A stretch of DNA of 16,327 nt from an uncultured Eubacteriales bacterium (GTDB lineage: Bacteria; Bacillota; Clostridia; Christensenellales; CAG-138): the NCBI GenBank assembly GCA_900544965.1, contig UQXE01000036.1:1-16327 (forward strand). Direction: 5' to 3'. Made by a program: the position numbers and the translations under genes. Below the pieces are notes generated by a model that saw nothing but the letters and a program-made list of their open reading frames with translations, was not told the DNA's origin and searched no databases. Shown one piece after another: positions 1 to 7,395 of this stretch (position 1 is the stretch's first letter; each line of letters begins with the position of its first letter).

Positions 1-15
1 TTGTTTTTCGGGATT

Positions 16-49
16 CCAAAGGGGACTTTTTACAAAAAGTCCCCTTTGG
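16..49. repeat. Long inverted repeat (hairpin), dispersed-element type
   Basis: Two 16-nt arms, CCAAAGGGGACTTTTT (16-31) and its exact complement (34-49), are separated by only two bases, so the RNA or extruded DNA would form a near-perfect hairpin. No clear U-run follows on either strand, so I do not call it a terminator. Its layout (GC-containing arm, T-run, two central bases, A-run, arm) matches the 32-nt palindrome at 15822-15853. That suggests one family of dispersed palindromes. Confidence 0.75.
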
Positions 50-80
50 CGGGGGATGGGGCAAAAGCCCCATGAATACA

Positions 81-158
81 GCCTGATAGCTGCTTGCAGC
101 CGAAGACTGGTTCTCGCGGGTTAAACTCGCTAAGTGCTGAATAGCACTAAGGCCTATG
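81..158 (+). repeat. Degenerate copy of the dispersed palindromic element at the right end
   Basis: Positions 81-105 match 15970-15994 exactly over 25 bases. The next stretch (GCGGGTT, then CTCGCTAAGTGCTG, AGCACTAAGG, CCTATGG) resembles the 59-bp tandem unit at 16006-16181, with substitutions and the loss of part of the second half of its palindrome. The piece lies in non-coding DNA between the left palindrome and the terminator-like hairpin after hbd. Confidence 0.75.
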
Positions 159-175
159 GACTTTTTTAACACGCT

Positions 176-203
176 TAAGCCCCGGCGGATCCGCTGGGGC
201 TTA
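176..203 (-). terminator. Hairpin after hbd, probable operon terminator
   Basis: TAAGCCCC..GGGGCTTA forms a 28-nt near-perfect hairpin. The inner stem is GGCGGA/TCCGCT with one G-U pair, so the tip pairs are probably open. It begins about 42 nt past the hbd stop, where crt-hbd transcription should end. The U-run expected after a classical intrinsic terminator is weak on the minus strand, so the role is inferred from position and stem strength. Confidence 0.5.
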
Positions 204-245
204 TTAAATACGTATTTAGTTTTTTATTATCACTCTAACTGCGAC

Positions 246-1091
246 TTACCTATATGTGTAGAATCCGCGCCCCGTTTTTTTACCAAGCAGGCCTCCGCGC
301 ACCATCTTGCGCAGCAGCGTATGCGCACGGTACTTCGGGTCGCCCGTTTCCCGCTTGAGCGTGTCCATTATGGCAAGCACTACGTCAAGCCCGATAAGAT
401 CCCCAAGCGCAAGCGGCCCCATCGGGTGATTGCAGCCCAGTTTCATAGCCGCGTCTATATCCTCTACAGAAGCTATATTTTCCGCCACAAGGCCTGCAGC
501 CTCGTTTATCATGGGTATCAGTATTCGGTTCACTACAAATCCCGGATATTCCTTTACTTCTACGGGCTGTTTGCCTATTGAAGCGGCGGCCTCGCATACC
601 GCGGCATATGTCTCGTCCGACGTATGCACCCCGCGTATAACCTCAACAAGCTTCATAACGGTTGCCGGATTGAAAAAATGCATCCCAATAACCTTTTCAG
701 GGCGCTTAGTCGCCGACGCGATCTCCGTAATCGATATGGATGAGGTATTGGTGCCCAATATCGCGCCCTCTTTGCAGATACAGTCCAGTTCGGCAAATAC
801 CGACCTTTTAACCTCAACGTTTTCAACGATTGCCTCAATTACAAGATCGGCCTCGGCGGCCTGTTTCATATCCGTAGTAAAATTGATCATGAGGAGAAGC
901 TCGTCCATCTTTCCCTGCTCAAGCTTACCTCGCTCTACCCGCTTTAAAAGCCCCTTATGCAGTCTCTTTGAAGCCGCGCTTATAATATCGTCGTTTATAT
1001 CGCGCACAGTTACATAATAACCGCTGTTTGCAAACGCCTGGGCTATATCAAGGCCCATGGTTCCCGCTCCAAGTACAAATATGTTCTTCAT
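246..1091 (-). CDS. hbd: 3-hydroxybutyryl-CoA dehydrogenase
   Basis: A cytosolic NAD(P)-dependent enzyme that interconverts (S)-3-hydroxybutyryl-CoA and acetoacetyl-CoA in butyrate-type fermentation. The 281-residue product has the usual length of clostridial Hbd. The N-terminal Rossmann fold shows GAGTMG at residues 8-13. The expected catalytic residues are in place: Ser117 in TNTSS, His138 in GMHFFNPA and Asn188 in PGFVVNRI. The C-terminal dimerisation domain ends with the typical KTGRGFYTY. The ATG lies 4 nt after the crt stop, with a purine-rich GGGGGA in the end of crt as ribosome binding site, so the two genes are almost certainly co-transcribed. Beside a lysine fermentation operon it would connect crotonyl-CoA, via Crt, to acetoacetyl-CoA. 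Paralogous 3-hydroxyacyl-CoA dehydrogenases of other specificity cannot be excluded. Confidence 0.93.
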   Translation of the reverse strand: MKNIFVLGAGTMGLDIAQAFANSGYYVTVRDINDDIISAASKRLHKGLLKRVERGKLEQGKMDELLLMINFTTDMKQAAEADLVIEAIVENVEVKRSVFAELDCICKEGAILGTNTSSISITEIASATKRPEKVIGMHFFNPATVMKLVEVIRGVHTSDETYAAVCEAAASIGKQPVEVKEYPGFVVNRILIPMINEAAGLVAENIASVEDIDAAMKLGCNHPMGPLALGDLIGLDVVLAIMDTLKRETGDPKYRAHTLLRKMVRGGLLGKKTGRGFYTYR

Positions 1092-1095
1092 GCCC

Positions 1096-1872
1096 TTATT
1101 CCCCCTTAAATCCGTCGTGCTTTCTCTTCTCTACAAACGCCTGCATCGCCATCTTCTGATCGTTTGTGCTAAAGCAAAGCCCGAATAATTTAGCCTCGCA
1201 GGCAAGATCGGCCTCAAGGTTTTGCCCCGCAAACCTGCGAATAGCCTGCTTTGAATAGCGAACGGCTACCGGCGCGTTTGCGGCTATGCATTCGGCTAAC
1301 TTTACAGCCTCGTCCATTAGCGTCTCCTGAGGGTATACCTCGTTTACCAGGCCAATGCGTTTTGCTTCAGCGGCGTCAATCGGTTTTCCAGTCAGTATCA
1401 TCTGCATAGCGTTTCCCAGCCCAACGGCGCGTGGAAGCCTCTGGGTTCCGCCAAACCCCGGCGTTATGCCCAGGCCCGTCTCGGGCTGCCCGATCTTTGC
1501 GCGCTCTCCCGCAATGCGGATATCGCAGCACAGCGCAAGCTCGCAGCCGCCGCCAAGGGCATAGCCGTTTATTGCGGCTATTACCGGAATTTCCAGGGAT
1601 TCAACGGCCGTCAGCGCCTTTTGACCCATAAGGCCGAATTGCTCGGCTTCGCCGCTTTCAAGGCCGCTCATCTGCGCGATATCCGCCCCCGCTACAAACG
1701 CCTTGCCCGCTCCCGTTATCACCAACGCCCTGATTTCCCTGTCGCCGCCAATTAAGGCCGCCATTTCCTCAAGCTCTTTAAGCACCTCGGTATTTAGCGC
1801 GTTAAGCGCTTCCGGACGGTTGATGGTTGCGATGGCTATATTGCCTTTTTTCTCGACTATTATGTTCTTCAT
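1096..1872 (-). CDS. crt: Crotonase / enoyl-CoA hydratase (3-hydroxybutyryl-CoA dehydratase)
   Basis: Cytosolic hydratase of the crotonase family, interconverting crotonyl-CoA and 3-hydroxybutyryl-CoA. With the ATG at 1872 the product has 258 residues, normal for the family. The oxyanion-hole segments FVAGADI and NGYALGGGCELAL are present, and both catalytic glutamates are visible: Glu111 in GGGCELAL and Glu131 in GQPETGLGITPG. I chose the ATG rather than the in-frame TTG five codons upstream because AAGGAGG sits inside that extension, just before the ATG, as a strong ribosome binding site. hbd follows 4 nt downstream. The gene is separated from kamE by about 245 bp that include a hairpin and a candidate promoter, so crt-hbd may be partly independent of the kam operon. 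It could process the crotonyl-CoA released by Kal. Confidence 0.92.
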   Translation of the reverse strand: MKNIIVEKKGNIAIATINRPEALNALNTEVLKELEEMAALIGGDREIRALVITGAGKAFVAGADIAQMSGLESGEAEQFGLMGQKALTAVESLEIPVIAAINGYALGGGCELALCCDIRIAGERAKIGQPETGLGITPGFGGTQRLPRAVGLGNAMQMILTGKPIDAAEAKRIGLVNEVYPQETLMDEAVKLAECIAANAPVAVRYSKQAIRRFAGQNLEADLACEAKLFGLCFSTNDQKMAMQAFVEKRKHDGFKGE

Positions 1873-1964
1873 GGCTCCTCCTTTCAAGATAAGTTTAACA
1901 GCTGCCGCTACCCTCAGTTGACAAGGGTACCATTAAACATTTTAACTTTATGCGGGAATGACCC

Positions 1965-1992
1965 AATATATAGGCTGTCCGCCGCAGTACAA
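1965..1992 (-). promoter_or_regulatory. Candidate sigma-A promoter for crt-hbd
   Basis: On the minus strand, TTGTAC (1987-1992) and TATATT (1965-1970) are separated by 16 bp and lie about 92 bp upstream of the crt start. Each hexamer deviates from consensus (TTGACA, TATAAT), so this is a plausible call, not a firm one. Confidence 0.4.
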
Positions 1993-2073
1993 TTCCGTAT
2001 GAGGCCGGCATTCATCTTTAAAAGCTTCAAAACAGGAATAATCATTGCGCGCTGTTACAACGAACTAAACGGA

Positions 2074-2107
2074 TGATGCGCCTAGTGAATTCGCACCTGG
2101 CGCATCA
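2074..2107 (-). terminator. Hairpin after kamE, possible terminator of the kam operon
   Basis: TGATGCGCC and GGCGCATCA form a 9-bp stem. An inner GTG/CAC helix lies behind a small internal loop. The hairpin begins 10 nt past the kamE stop codon. On the minus strand it is followed by a mildly T-rich stretch (TCCGTTTAGTTCG), not a true U-run. It may attenuate rather than fully stop transcription into crt-hbd. Confidence 0.45.
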
Positions 2108-2117
2108 ATTTAAAGCA

Positions 2118-2906
2118 TCATTTCATTCCCCGCTTAACCATCTCGGTAACCGCGAATGTTGCGACATCGCCCGCGTATTTCTGAGGCCCGAAGCCCGCGT
2201 CGTATCCAAGCTCCTTGGCCAGCTCATGTGTGATTCGCGCTCCGCCGCATATGAGGATAAATCTCGAGCGCACCCCCTCGGCCTCCATAAGCTCCACAAG
2301 CTCGGTCAGGTTCTGAATGTGAACGTCCTTCTGGGTAACCGTCTGGGATACAAGCATCACGTCAGCGTTGAGCTCTATGGCTTTTTTCAAAAACTCCTCG
2401 TTGGGCACTTGCGCGCCCAGATTGTACGCGTCTATCATATCATAGCGTTCCAGTCCATAATGGCCGGCAAAACCCTTTCGGTTCATAATCGCGTCTATGC
2501 CTACCGTGTGGGCGTCCGTGCCCGTAGAGGCTCCAACCATTACGATCTTGCGCCCGATGTTCTCGCGTATATATTCGTTGACCTCCTCCATATCCATGGC
2601 TTCCGTTTCAACGCTCTGGACATGGATGTTTTCATAATCGACGCTGTGTGTACATGAGCCGTAGACAACATAAAAGGTAAACTCCTTATCCAGCGTCTGG
2701 CCCAGCGCCACGTTTGGCTCAGTTATGCCCATAGCCCTGGCAAGCTGCCTTGCCGCCTCGGCTCCCCTGTCGTCGTTTTTAACCGGAAGCGTAAACGACA
2801 GCTGGACTTTACCGTCGTTCATGGTGTCGCCATAGGCCATAAGCTTATGGAGGTCCAGGGTCTTGTCAAAATCCTTTTTGGAAGTATCATATAAACCCGA
2901 ACTCAT
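2118..2906 (-). CDS. kamE: Lysine 5,6-aminomutase, small (beta) subunit, cobalamin- and PLP-binding
   Basis: Small subunit of adenosylcobalamin- and PLP-dependent lysine 5,6-aminomutase, which moves the terminal amino group of beta-lysine (or D-lysine) from C6 to C5. The 262-residue product matches the family length. The B12-binding signature DAHTVG is at residues 131-136, with His133 as the expected cobalt ligand. Lys144 in NRKGFAGHYG coincides with the lysine known to form the PLP aldimine in the Acetoanaerobium sticklandii enzyme. The C-terminal half is a cobalamin-binding Rossmann-like domain. The start lies 4 nt after the kamD stop, with AAGG within the junction, so translation is probably coupled and a 1:1 complex is favoured. 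The enzyme inactivates during turnover, and KamB/KamC encoded in this window are the likely reactivation proteins. Confidence 0.97.
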   Translation of the reverse strand: MSSGLYDTSKKDFDKTLDLHKLMAYGDTMNDGKVQLSFTLPVKNDDRGAEAARQLARAMGITEPNVALGQTLDKEFTFYVVYGSCTHSVDYENIHVQSVETEAMDMEEVNEYIRENIGRKIVMVGASTGTDAHTVGIDAIMNRKGFAGHYGLERYDMIDAYNLGAQVPNEEFLKKAIELNADVMLVSQTVTQKDVHIQNLTELVELMEAEGVRSRFILICGGARITHELAKELGYDAGFGPQKYAGDVATFAVTEMVKRGMK

Positions 2907-2910
2907 ACCT

Positions 2911-4461
2911 TCATACCCCCTTCATCAGTTCTATGAAGGGGTTGAAGTAACCTTCGCCCTTCTGTACAACTCCGCCGAGCCCCTTGCCGGCGTCGCGCAT
3001 GCGCTTTATATCCGCGAATATACCCTTTTCCAGCGTGGCAAACAGCCCCATCTCCTCAATTTCACCCAAAAGTGCTGTCGCCTTTGACAGGACCTCGTTT
3101 GAACGGCGCTCCATTATGCCGCCCTCGCGGAAGGTAAGCTCGCTTCCAAGGTCCTTCATCGTTTTGGCGATATACTGCGCATTCTCTATGGCAAGCGCCC
3201 GGTCGCTCATAAACGGGGTGTGGATGGCCTCGGTAAGCATGCCAAGGAGATGTATCTTTTGATTTGTTATGGTAGTAACCATGTTGAACAAAGCGTCCTG
3301 CACATGCCCTCTGAATATGTTGCCCGTCATAAACTTTGTCGGCGGCATATATTTAAGGGGCGCCTTTGGGAATATCTCCCTTGCCATCTGCGCCTGGGCC
3401 AGCTCGTATAAGAACCCGTTTTCAACATCAGGGGATATCTCAAACGCGTGGCCAAGCCCCTGCTGTTCCTCCGGCAGTCCGGCGCACAGGGCGAACTGCT
3501 CGTTTAAAAACTGGGACGCAAGTACCGTGTGCGCTTCCTCTACAGCGTCCGCGGTGGTAAGGTAGTTATCCTCGCCGGTATTGATTATAACACCCGCAAA
3601 GGCGTTGATAACGCGCGAAAAATACTGGTCGATTATCGTGCGCTGCATGTTGATGTCTCGGAAGAGTATCCCGTAAAGCGCGTCGTTTAGCATTACGTCA
3701 AGCCGCTCCAGCGCGCCCATAGCCGCGATCTCGGGCATGCACAGGCCCGAACAGTAGTTGCACAGCCTGATATAGCGCTTTTCCTCAACGCCAACCTCGT
3801 CAAGAGCCTCGCGCATCAGCCGGAAGTTTTCCTGGGTAGCGTACGTGCCGCCAAAGCCCTCCGTAGTGGCCCCGTACGGCACATAGTCAAGAAGGCTCTG
3901 CCCTGTCGTGCGGATTACCGCAATTACGTCGGCGCCCTGCTTGGCGGCCGCCCTGGCCTGCGTAATATCCTCGTATATGTTTCCCGTGGCTACTATAACA
4001 TACAGATATGCGCCATCCTTATCGCCGAATTCTTTGAGGAATCCGTTGCGCTTATCCACGTTTGCCCTTATGCGCTCCACAACGGCCCCGGCTATGGGCA
4101 TGACAGCGGACCTTATCTCCCGTTCAGTGCGCGGCTCTATAACCGTAAGGTCAATCTCCGCCGAATTTATGCCTTGCGCTATTTCCTGCGGCGTCATTCC
4201 CGTGGCCGCCACAGCGTTTCCAATATAATATGCCACGCCTCTAGACAGCGCGCCCTTATCCATGAGGTGGTCCACTACCACATTGGGCAGCGGCACCTCT
4301 ACCTCGTTTACGCCGTCTATACCAAGCAGACGGCATATGGCGCGCTCCACTGTGACAGTGGTGTGCAGATCTATAAAATCCTGCGTATCCACGGCAACCC
4401 GCCTGGCCGACTCCCTGGCGCGCGCCACCATTTCCTGATTAAGATTGAGTTTGCTCTGCAT
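2911..4461 (-). CDS. kamD: Lysine 5,6-aminomutase, large (alpha) subunit
   Basis: Large subunit of lysine 5,6-aminomutase. It forms the TIM-barrel that binds substrate, PLP phosphate and the adenosyl moiety, and pairs with KamE. At 516 residues it has the expected length. It is recognisable across its whole length, including the N-terminal VTVERAICRLLGIDGV, the central VIRTTGQSLLDYVPYGATTE, the LCNYCSGLCMPEIAAMG segment and INTGEDNYLTTADA. ATG at 4461 is preceded by GAGGTGA with suitable spacing, which fixes the start. kamE follows with a 4-nt gap. Upstream, a 318-bp gap to kamA carries several hairpins and a candidate promoter, so kamDE may be transcribed both from the operon promoter and by itself. 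The closest alternative, ornithine 4,5-aminomutase OraE, is a different and longer protein, so confusion is unlikely. Confidence 0.97.
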   Translation of the reverse strand: MQSKLNLNQEMVARARESARRVAVDTQDFIDLHTTVTVERAICRLLGIDGVNEVEVPLPNVVVDHLMDKGALSRGVAYYIGNAVAATGMTPQEIAQGINSAEIDLTVIEPRTEREIRSAVMPIAGAVVERIRANVDKRNGFLKEFGDKDGAYLYVIVATGNIYEDITQARAAAKQGADVIAVIRTTGQSLLDYVPYGATTEGFGGTYATQENFRLMREALDEVGVEEKRYIRLCNYCSGLCMPEIAAMGALERLDVMLNDALYGILFRDINMQRTIIDQYFSRVINAFAGVIINTGEDNYLTTADAVEEAHTVLASQFLNEQFALCAGLPEEQQGLGHAFEISPDVENGFLYELAQAQMAREIFPKAPLKYMPPTKFMTGNIFRGHVQDALFNMVTTITNQKIHLLGMLTEAIHTPFMSDRALAIENAQYIAKTMKDLGSELTFREGGIMERRSNEVLSKATALLGEIEEMGLFATLEKGIFADIKRMRDAGKGLGGVVQKGEGYFNPFIELMKGV

Positions 4462-4470
4462 TTGCTCACC

Positions 4471-4500
4471 TCAGTTCATTAGTTGTTCGGCTTTAGCCAT
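4471..4500 (-). other. Possible 9-codon mini-ORF directly before kamD
   Basis: ATG (4498-4500) opens a short frame reading MAKAEQLMN and ending in TGA nine nucleotides before the kamD start. An AAGGGA sequence lies 9 nt upstream of this ATG. The position fits a translated leader that couples to kamD, but such short frames arise easily by chance. I recognise no conserved peptide. Confidence 0.2.
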
Positions 4501-4536
4501 GCCGTTCATTCCCTTTTGATCGTATCGCCATGCATA

Positions 4537-4565
4537 CCCATACCAAAGGTAGGCCAGACTGTCAA
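4537..4565 (-). promoter_or_regulatory. Candidate internal sigma-A promoter for kamDE
   Basis: A perfect -35 box TTGACA (4560-4565, minus strand) is 17 bp from TATGGG (4537-4542), which keeps the first three bases of the -10 consensus. It lies about 76 bp upstream of kamD, after the hairpins of the kamA-kamD gap. The spacing and -35 are good and the -10 is poor. Confidence 0.4.
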
Positions 4566-4639
4566 AAACCCTGGGATTGTATAGGGACGCAGCCCTTGAT
4601 TTTAAATCCGGCGCTGACAACCGCGCGTAAGAGCCGGAT

Positions 4640-4710
4640 GAAAACCGTGTGGTTTTCGTTCTTTGCGGGTTTTGCCGCCCGATTGCCCGAAGGGCTGAGC
4701 GGCAAAATCC
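4640..4710 (-). other. Structured part of the kamA-kamD spacer: two further hairpins
   Basis: The 318-bp gap between kamA and kamD has no credible gene but is rich in inverted repeats. GGGTTTTGCCGC (4667-4678) pairs with GCGGCAAAATCC (4699-4710), enclosing a tight GCCC-GAA-GGGC hairpin. GAAAACC (4640-4646) pairs with GGTTTTC (4651-4657) around a 4-nt loop. I looked for a cobalamin riboswitch because KamDE needs B12 but could not recognise its conserved boxes. The structures may act in mRNA processing, stability or attenuation between kamA and kamDE. Confidence 0.6.
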
Positions 4711-4718
4711 GTAACCTC

Positions 4719-4742
4719 AAAAAGTGGCGCGGCCGCTTTTTT
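4719..4742 (-). terminator. Terminator-like hairpin between kamA and kamD
   Basis: AAAAAGTGGC and GCCGCTTTTT pair around a GCG loop, with one G-U pair. The A-run, GC-rich stem and T-run resemble an intrinsic terminator that could work in either direction. On the kam transcript it comes about 40 nt after the kamA stop codon. It could lower read-through into kamDE, whose own candidate promoter lies further downstream. Confidence 0.55.
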
Positions 4743-4779
4743 GACACGTTGCCCACACCGGAGGTATGGCCGGCTGCCG

Positions 4780-6033
4780 CTACTCGCGCCGCGCACGCTT
4801 TGTGCGCTCCAGGTCCTTGGGCTCCATTGACAGCTGCCATCCCTGCTCAAGCCCCGCAACGCCTACAAGCCGTTCTTTTCTCTTGCCGCTGCATACCTCG
4901 CATGAACATGTCTCCACATAGTGCTCGGGCTCGGTATAGGTCGTAATAACGCCCTCAAAGTTTCTAAGTATCACCTTGCCGGGACTCTGGCTTATTACAT
5001 AATTCGGCATTACTGGCGTTTTGCCGCCGCCGCCGGGCGCGTCGACTACAAACGTTGGCACGGCATAGCCCGACGTGTGACCCCTGAGCGCTTCAATTAT
5101 TTCAATGCCCTTTGAGACCGGCGTTCTGAAATGCTCAAGCCCCATCGACAGGTCGCATTGATATATATAGTACGGCCTTACCCTGATCTTCACCAATTCA
5201 TGCACCAGCTTTTTCATCACATGGACGCAGTCGTTTATCCCCGCTAGCAGCACGCTCTGGTTGCCAAGGGGGATTCCCGCGTCGGCAAGCCTCGCGCACG
5301 CGGCCGCGGACTCCTCGGTTATCTCGTCCGGATGGTTGAAGTGGGTATTAAGCCAAATCGGATGATACTTCTTAAGCATATCGCACAGCTCCTGCGTAAT
5401 CCTCTGGGGCATGACAACGGGCGTGCGCGATCCGATTCTTACTATCTCAACATGCGGTATGGCGCGAAGCTTTGCTATTATCGTTTCAAGCATTTCATCG
5501 CTGATCATGAGCGCGTCGCCGCCAGACAACAAAACGTCGCGCACCTCCGGATGACTGCGCACGTAGTCGATACATTTCTCAATCTGGTTCATCGGAACCG
5601 CGCAGTCGTGCTGCCCCGCGAAACGGCGGCGCGTGCAGTGGCGGCAGTACATTGAGCACTGGTCGGTGATAAGCAGCAAAACGCGGTCCGGATAACGGTG
5701 CGTAAGGCCCTTAACCGGCGAATCCGTGTCCTCGTGCAGCGGGTCGAGCAGATCCGCCTCTGACTTATACAGCTCTGGAGCCGTGGGCACCGCCTGGCGG
5801 CGCACAGGGTCGCTGGGGTTTAACGGGTCGATTAGCGAAAGGTAATATGGGGTTATCGCCATTCGCAGCGCATCCAGGCACTTCTTTACGCCGTCCTCTT
5901 CTTCGGGAGTAAGCGCTATGTACTTTTTAAGATCGTCAAGCGTTTCAATTCGGTTTTGCACCTGCCACTTCCAGTCGTTCCACCGCTCGTCGGGCACGTC
6001 CTGAAATAGGCCGAATCTCCTGCTTTTATTCAT
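4780..6033 (-). CDS. kamA: L-lysine 2,3-aminomutase (radical SAM, PLP)
   Basis: First enzyme of the pathway, converting L-lysine to L-beta-lysine with a [4Fe-4S] cluster, SAM and PLP. From the ATG at 6033 the product has 417 residues, about the size of the Clostridium subterminale enzyme. The radical-SAM motif CSMYCRHC supplies Cys126, Cys130 and Cys133. Lys338 in PGGGGKTP is the PLP lysine. Asp294 and Asp331, which bind the substrate amino group in the known structure, are present. Zinc-binding cysteines are seen at 269, 376, 378 and 381. In-frame ATGs at 6051 and 6042 are possible, but AAAGGA lies 9 nt before the 6033 ATG, and the resulting N-terminus fits the family. The related glutamate 2,3-aminomutase lacks this match to the lysine enzyme, and the neighbours settle the assignment. 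Gaps of about 206 bp to kdd and 318 bp to kamD flank the gene. Confidence 0.97.
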   Translation of the reverse strand: MNKSRRFGLFQDVPDERWNDWKWQVQNRIETLDDLKKYIALTPEEEDGVKKCLDALRMAITPYYLSLIDPLNPSDPVRRQAVPTAPELYKSEADLLDPLHEDTDSPVKGLTHRYPDRVLLLITDQCSMYCRHCTRRRFAGQHDCAVPMNQIEKCIDYVRSHPEVRDVLLSGGDALMISDEMLETIIAKLRAIPHVEIVRIGSRTPVVMPQRITQELCDMLKKYHPIWLNTHFNHPDEITEESAAACARLADAGIPLGNQSVLLAGINDCVHVMKKLVHELVKIRVRPYYIYQCDLSMGLEHFRTPVSKGIEIIEALRGHTSGYAVPTFVVDAPGGGGKTPVMPNYVISQSPGKVILRNFEGVITTYTEPEHYVETCSCEVCSGKRKERLVGVAGLEQGWQLSMEPKDLERTKRARRE

Positions 6034-6239
6034 AATTAACATTCCTTTCATGTTAGAGGATGGTTAGGCGCTCTAATTAATCGTAATGCCTAAGCTTTCT
6101 TGAGCTATAAACTGTAACCGGCGGCCGGTTTGCTTGCTTTAGAACCGATAATCAGCACCGTACGCGGCGCTGAACAAGCCCGTGCGCGTTGCTGGCCAGC
6201 CAGCCGCCGATGGAGTTTATATGGTCTTTTCAGCGTTAA

Positions 6240-7280
6240 TCATACGTATTTGGTGTTGAACAGTTCCCTTATCGCCTTGCTCTCGCGAAGCTCGTGCAGG
6301 GTGATTTCAGCATGGTCCTTTGTATATCCGTTGCCAATTATCATATTTACGTCCTTGCCAACGCCCTCGGCGCCCAAGGCGGCCTTTGTAAAGCTTGTGG
6401 CCATAGAGAAGAAGTATACGGTTCCGCCGTCCCTTACGGGAAGTATGCAGCTCATCTCCGTGTTCTCTATGTTTACGCATGATATCGACAGATCATATTC
6501 TCTGCCGCCGTTCGCCGCAAGCGCTTTGTCAAGAACGTCTACGGGCGCGGTGGCTGAAGCGATTATAACCTCATGGCATACGCCAAGATCCATAAGCATG
6601 CTGATCTGGCTTTCGCGGCGCACCAGGGCGACGACGCGTCCGGTTGGGCCAACACGCTTCATGGCCTCATAGCAGCAGAGGATGCCGCTCTTGCCCGCGG
6701 CGCCCAATACTAAAACGCTGTCGCCCGGCTTTACAAGCTTTGCCGCCTGGGCCGGAGCGCCGGCTACGTCAAGGGCCGCAAGCGCCAGCGCCTCGCTCAT
6801 GTCGTCGGGAAGCTTTGCGTAGATCGCGCTTTCAAACAGCACGGCCTTAGCCACCACGTCCACGCGGTCGATATCCATATGGATTTCTTTAATTTCCTCA
6901 ATCTTAAGCGGGGTCATCGACAGGGATACGAGCGAAGCGATTTTATCGCCTACCTTGAGGTCGCGGTCTTTGAGGTCTTCGCCGATGTAGGCTACCTTGC
7001 CTATGAACATGCCTCCCGATCCGGTTACGGGATTTTGCATCTTGCCGCGCTCGCCCACTATGGACATGATCATTTCCTTGATCTTTTCTGGATCCTTATT
7101 ACACGCTTCCTCAATCTGGGTAAAGGAAGCCGAGTCGATGTTAAGGGATATAACGTCGCAGATAATCTCGTTTGAGTAAAGCTTATCCATGTCGTTGTCG
7201 ATCTTGTAGGCGGCCTGGGTGAGAACTCCCTCAGGCGAGATAACCCTGTGTATTCCGTATTTATTGCCCTTCATTGCCAT
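6240..7280 (-). CDS. kdd: L-erythro-3,5-diaminohexanoate dehydrogenase
   Basis: Oxidatively deaminates 3,5-diaminohexanoate to 3-keto-5-aminohexanoate, releasing ammonia and reducing NAD(P). The 346-residue product is recognisable as Kdd throughout: KYGIHRVISPEGVL near the start, GKMQNPVTGSGGMFIG at about 79-94, DVAGAPAQAAKLVKPG, a dinucleotide-binding LVLGAAGKSG at about 190-199, and FSMATSFTKAALGAEGVGKD with GNGYTKDHAEITL near the end. AGGAGG lies 8 nt before the ATG at 7280, so I kept that start over the Met two codons later. The gene sits between kce (115 bp upstream) and kamA (about 206 bp downstream) in the lysine operon. The family is used almost only in lysine fermentation, which makes the assignment firm. 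Confidence 0.96.
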   Translation of the reverse strand: MAMKGNKYGIHRVISPEGVLTQAAYKIDNDMDKLYSNEIICDVISLNIDSASFTQIEEACNKDPEKIKEMIMSIVGERGKMQNPVTGSGGMFIGKVAYIGEDLKDRDLKVGDKIASLVSLSMTPLKIEEIKEIHMDIDRVDVVAKAVLFESAIYAKLPDDMSEALALAALDVAGAPAQAAKLVKPGDSVLVLGAAGKSGILCCYEAMKRVGPTGRVVALVRRESQISMLMDLGVCHEVIIASATAPVDVLDKALAANGGREYDLSISCVNIENTEMSCILPVRDGGTVYFFSMATSFTKAALGAEGVGKDVNMIIGNGYTKDHAEITLHELRESKAIRELFNTKYV

Positions 7281-7395
7281 GTTTTGTTCCTCCTGTTTTT
7301 GTCTTTTTATTTATTGAGTCGGGCTAAGCGCTCTTTAATACCGCACGCTTTCGTCCGTCTTTGATTGTATCTATGCCGCGGATTTATGCATTGCG

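Noticed and set aside
1873..1887. TTG start of crt five codons upstream
   Set aside because: The AAGGAGG ribosome binding site lies within this extension and serves the ATG at 1872.
4462..4779. Cobalamin riboswitch before kamDE
   Set aside because: Expected for a B12 enzyme, but I could not find the conserved B12-box or the other invariant boxes on the minus strand.
4562..4859. Two minus-strand open frames of 85-92 residues overlapping the end of kamA
   Set aside because: They overlap kamA in other frames, run through hairpins, have no credible ribosome binding site and no recognisable domain.
6034..6239. Promoter for kamA in the kdd-kamA gap (TTGTTC-18-GATTAT)
   Set aside because: Both boxes match poorly. 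Read-through from the operon promoter is sufficient.
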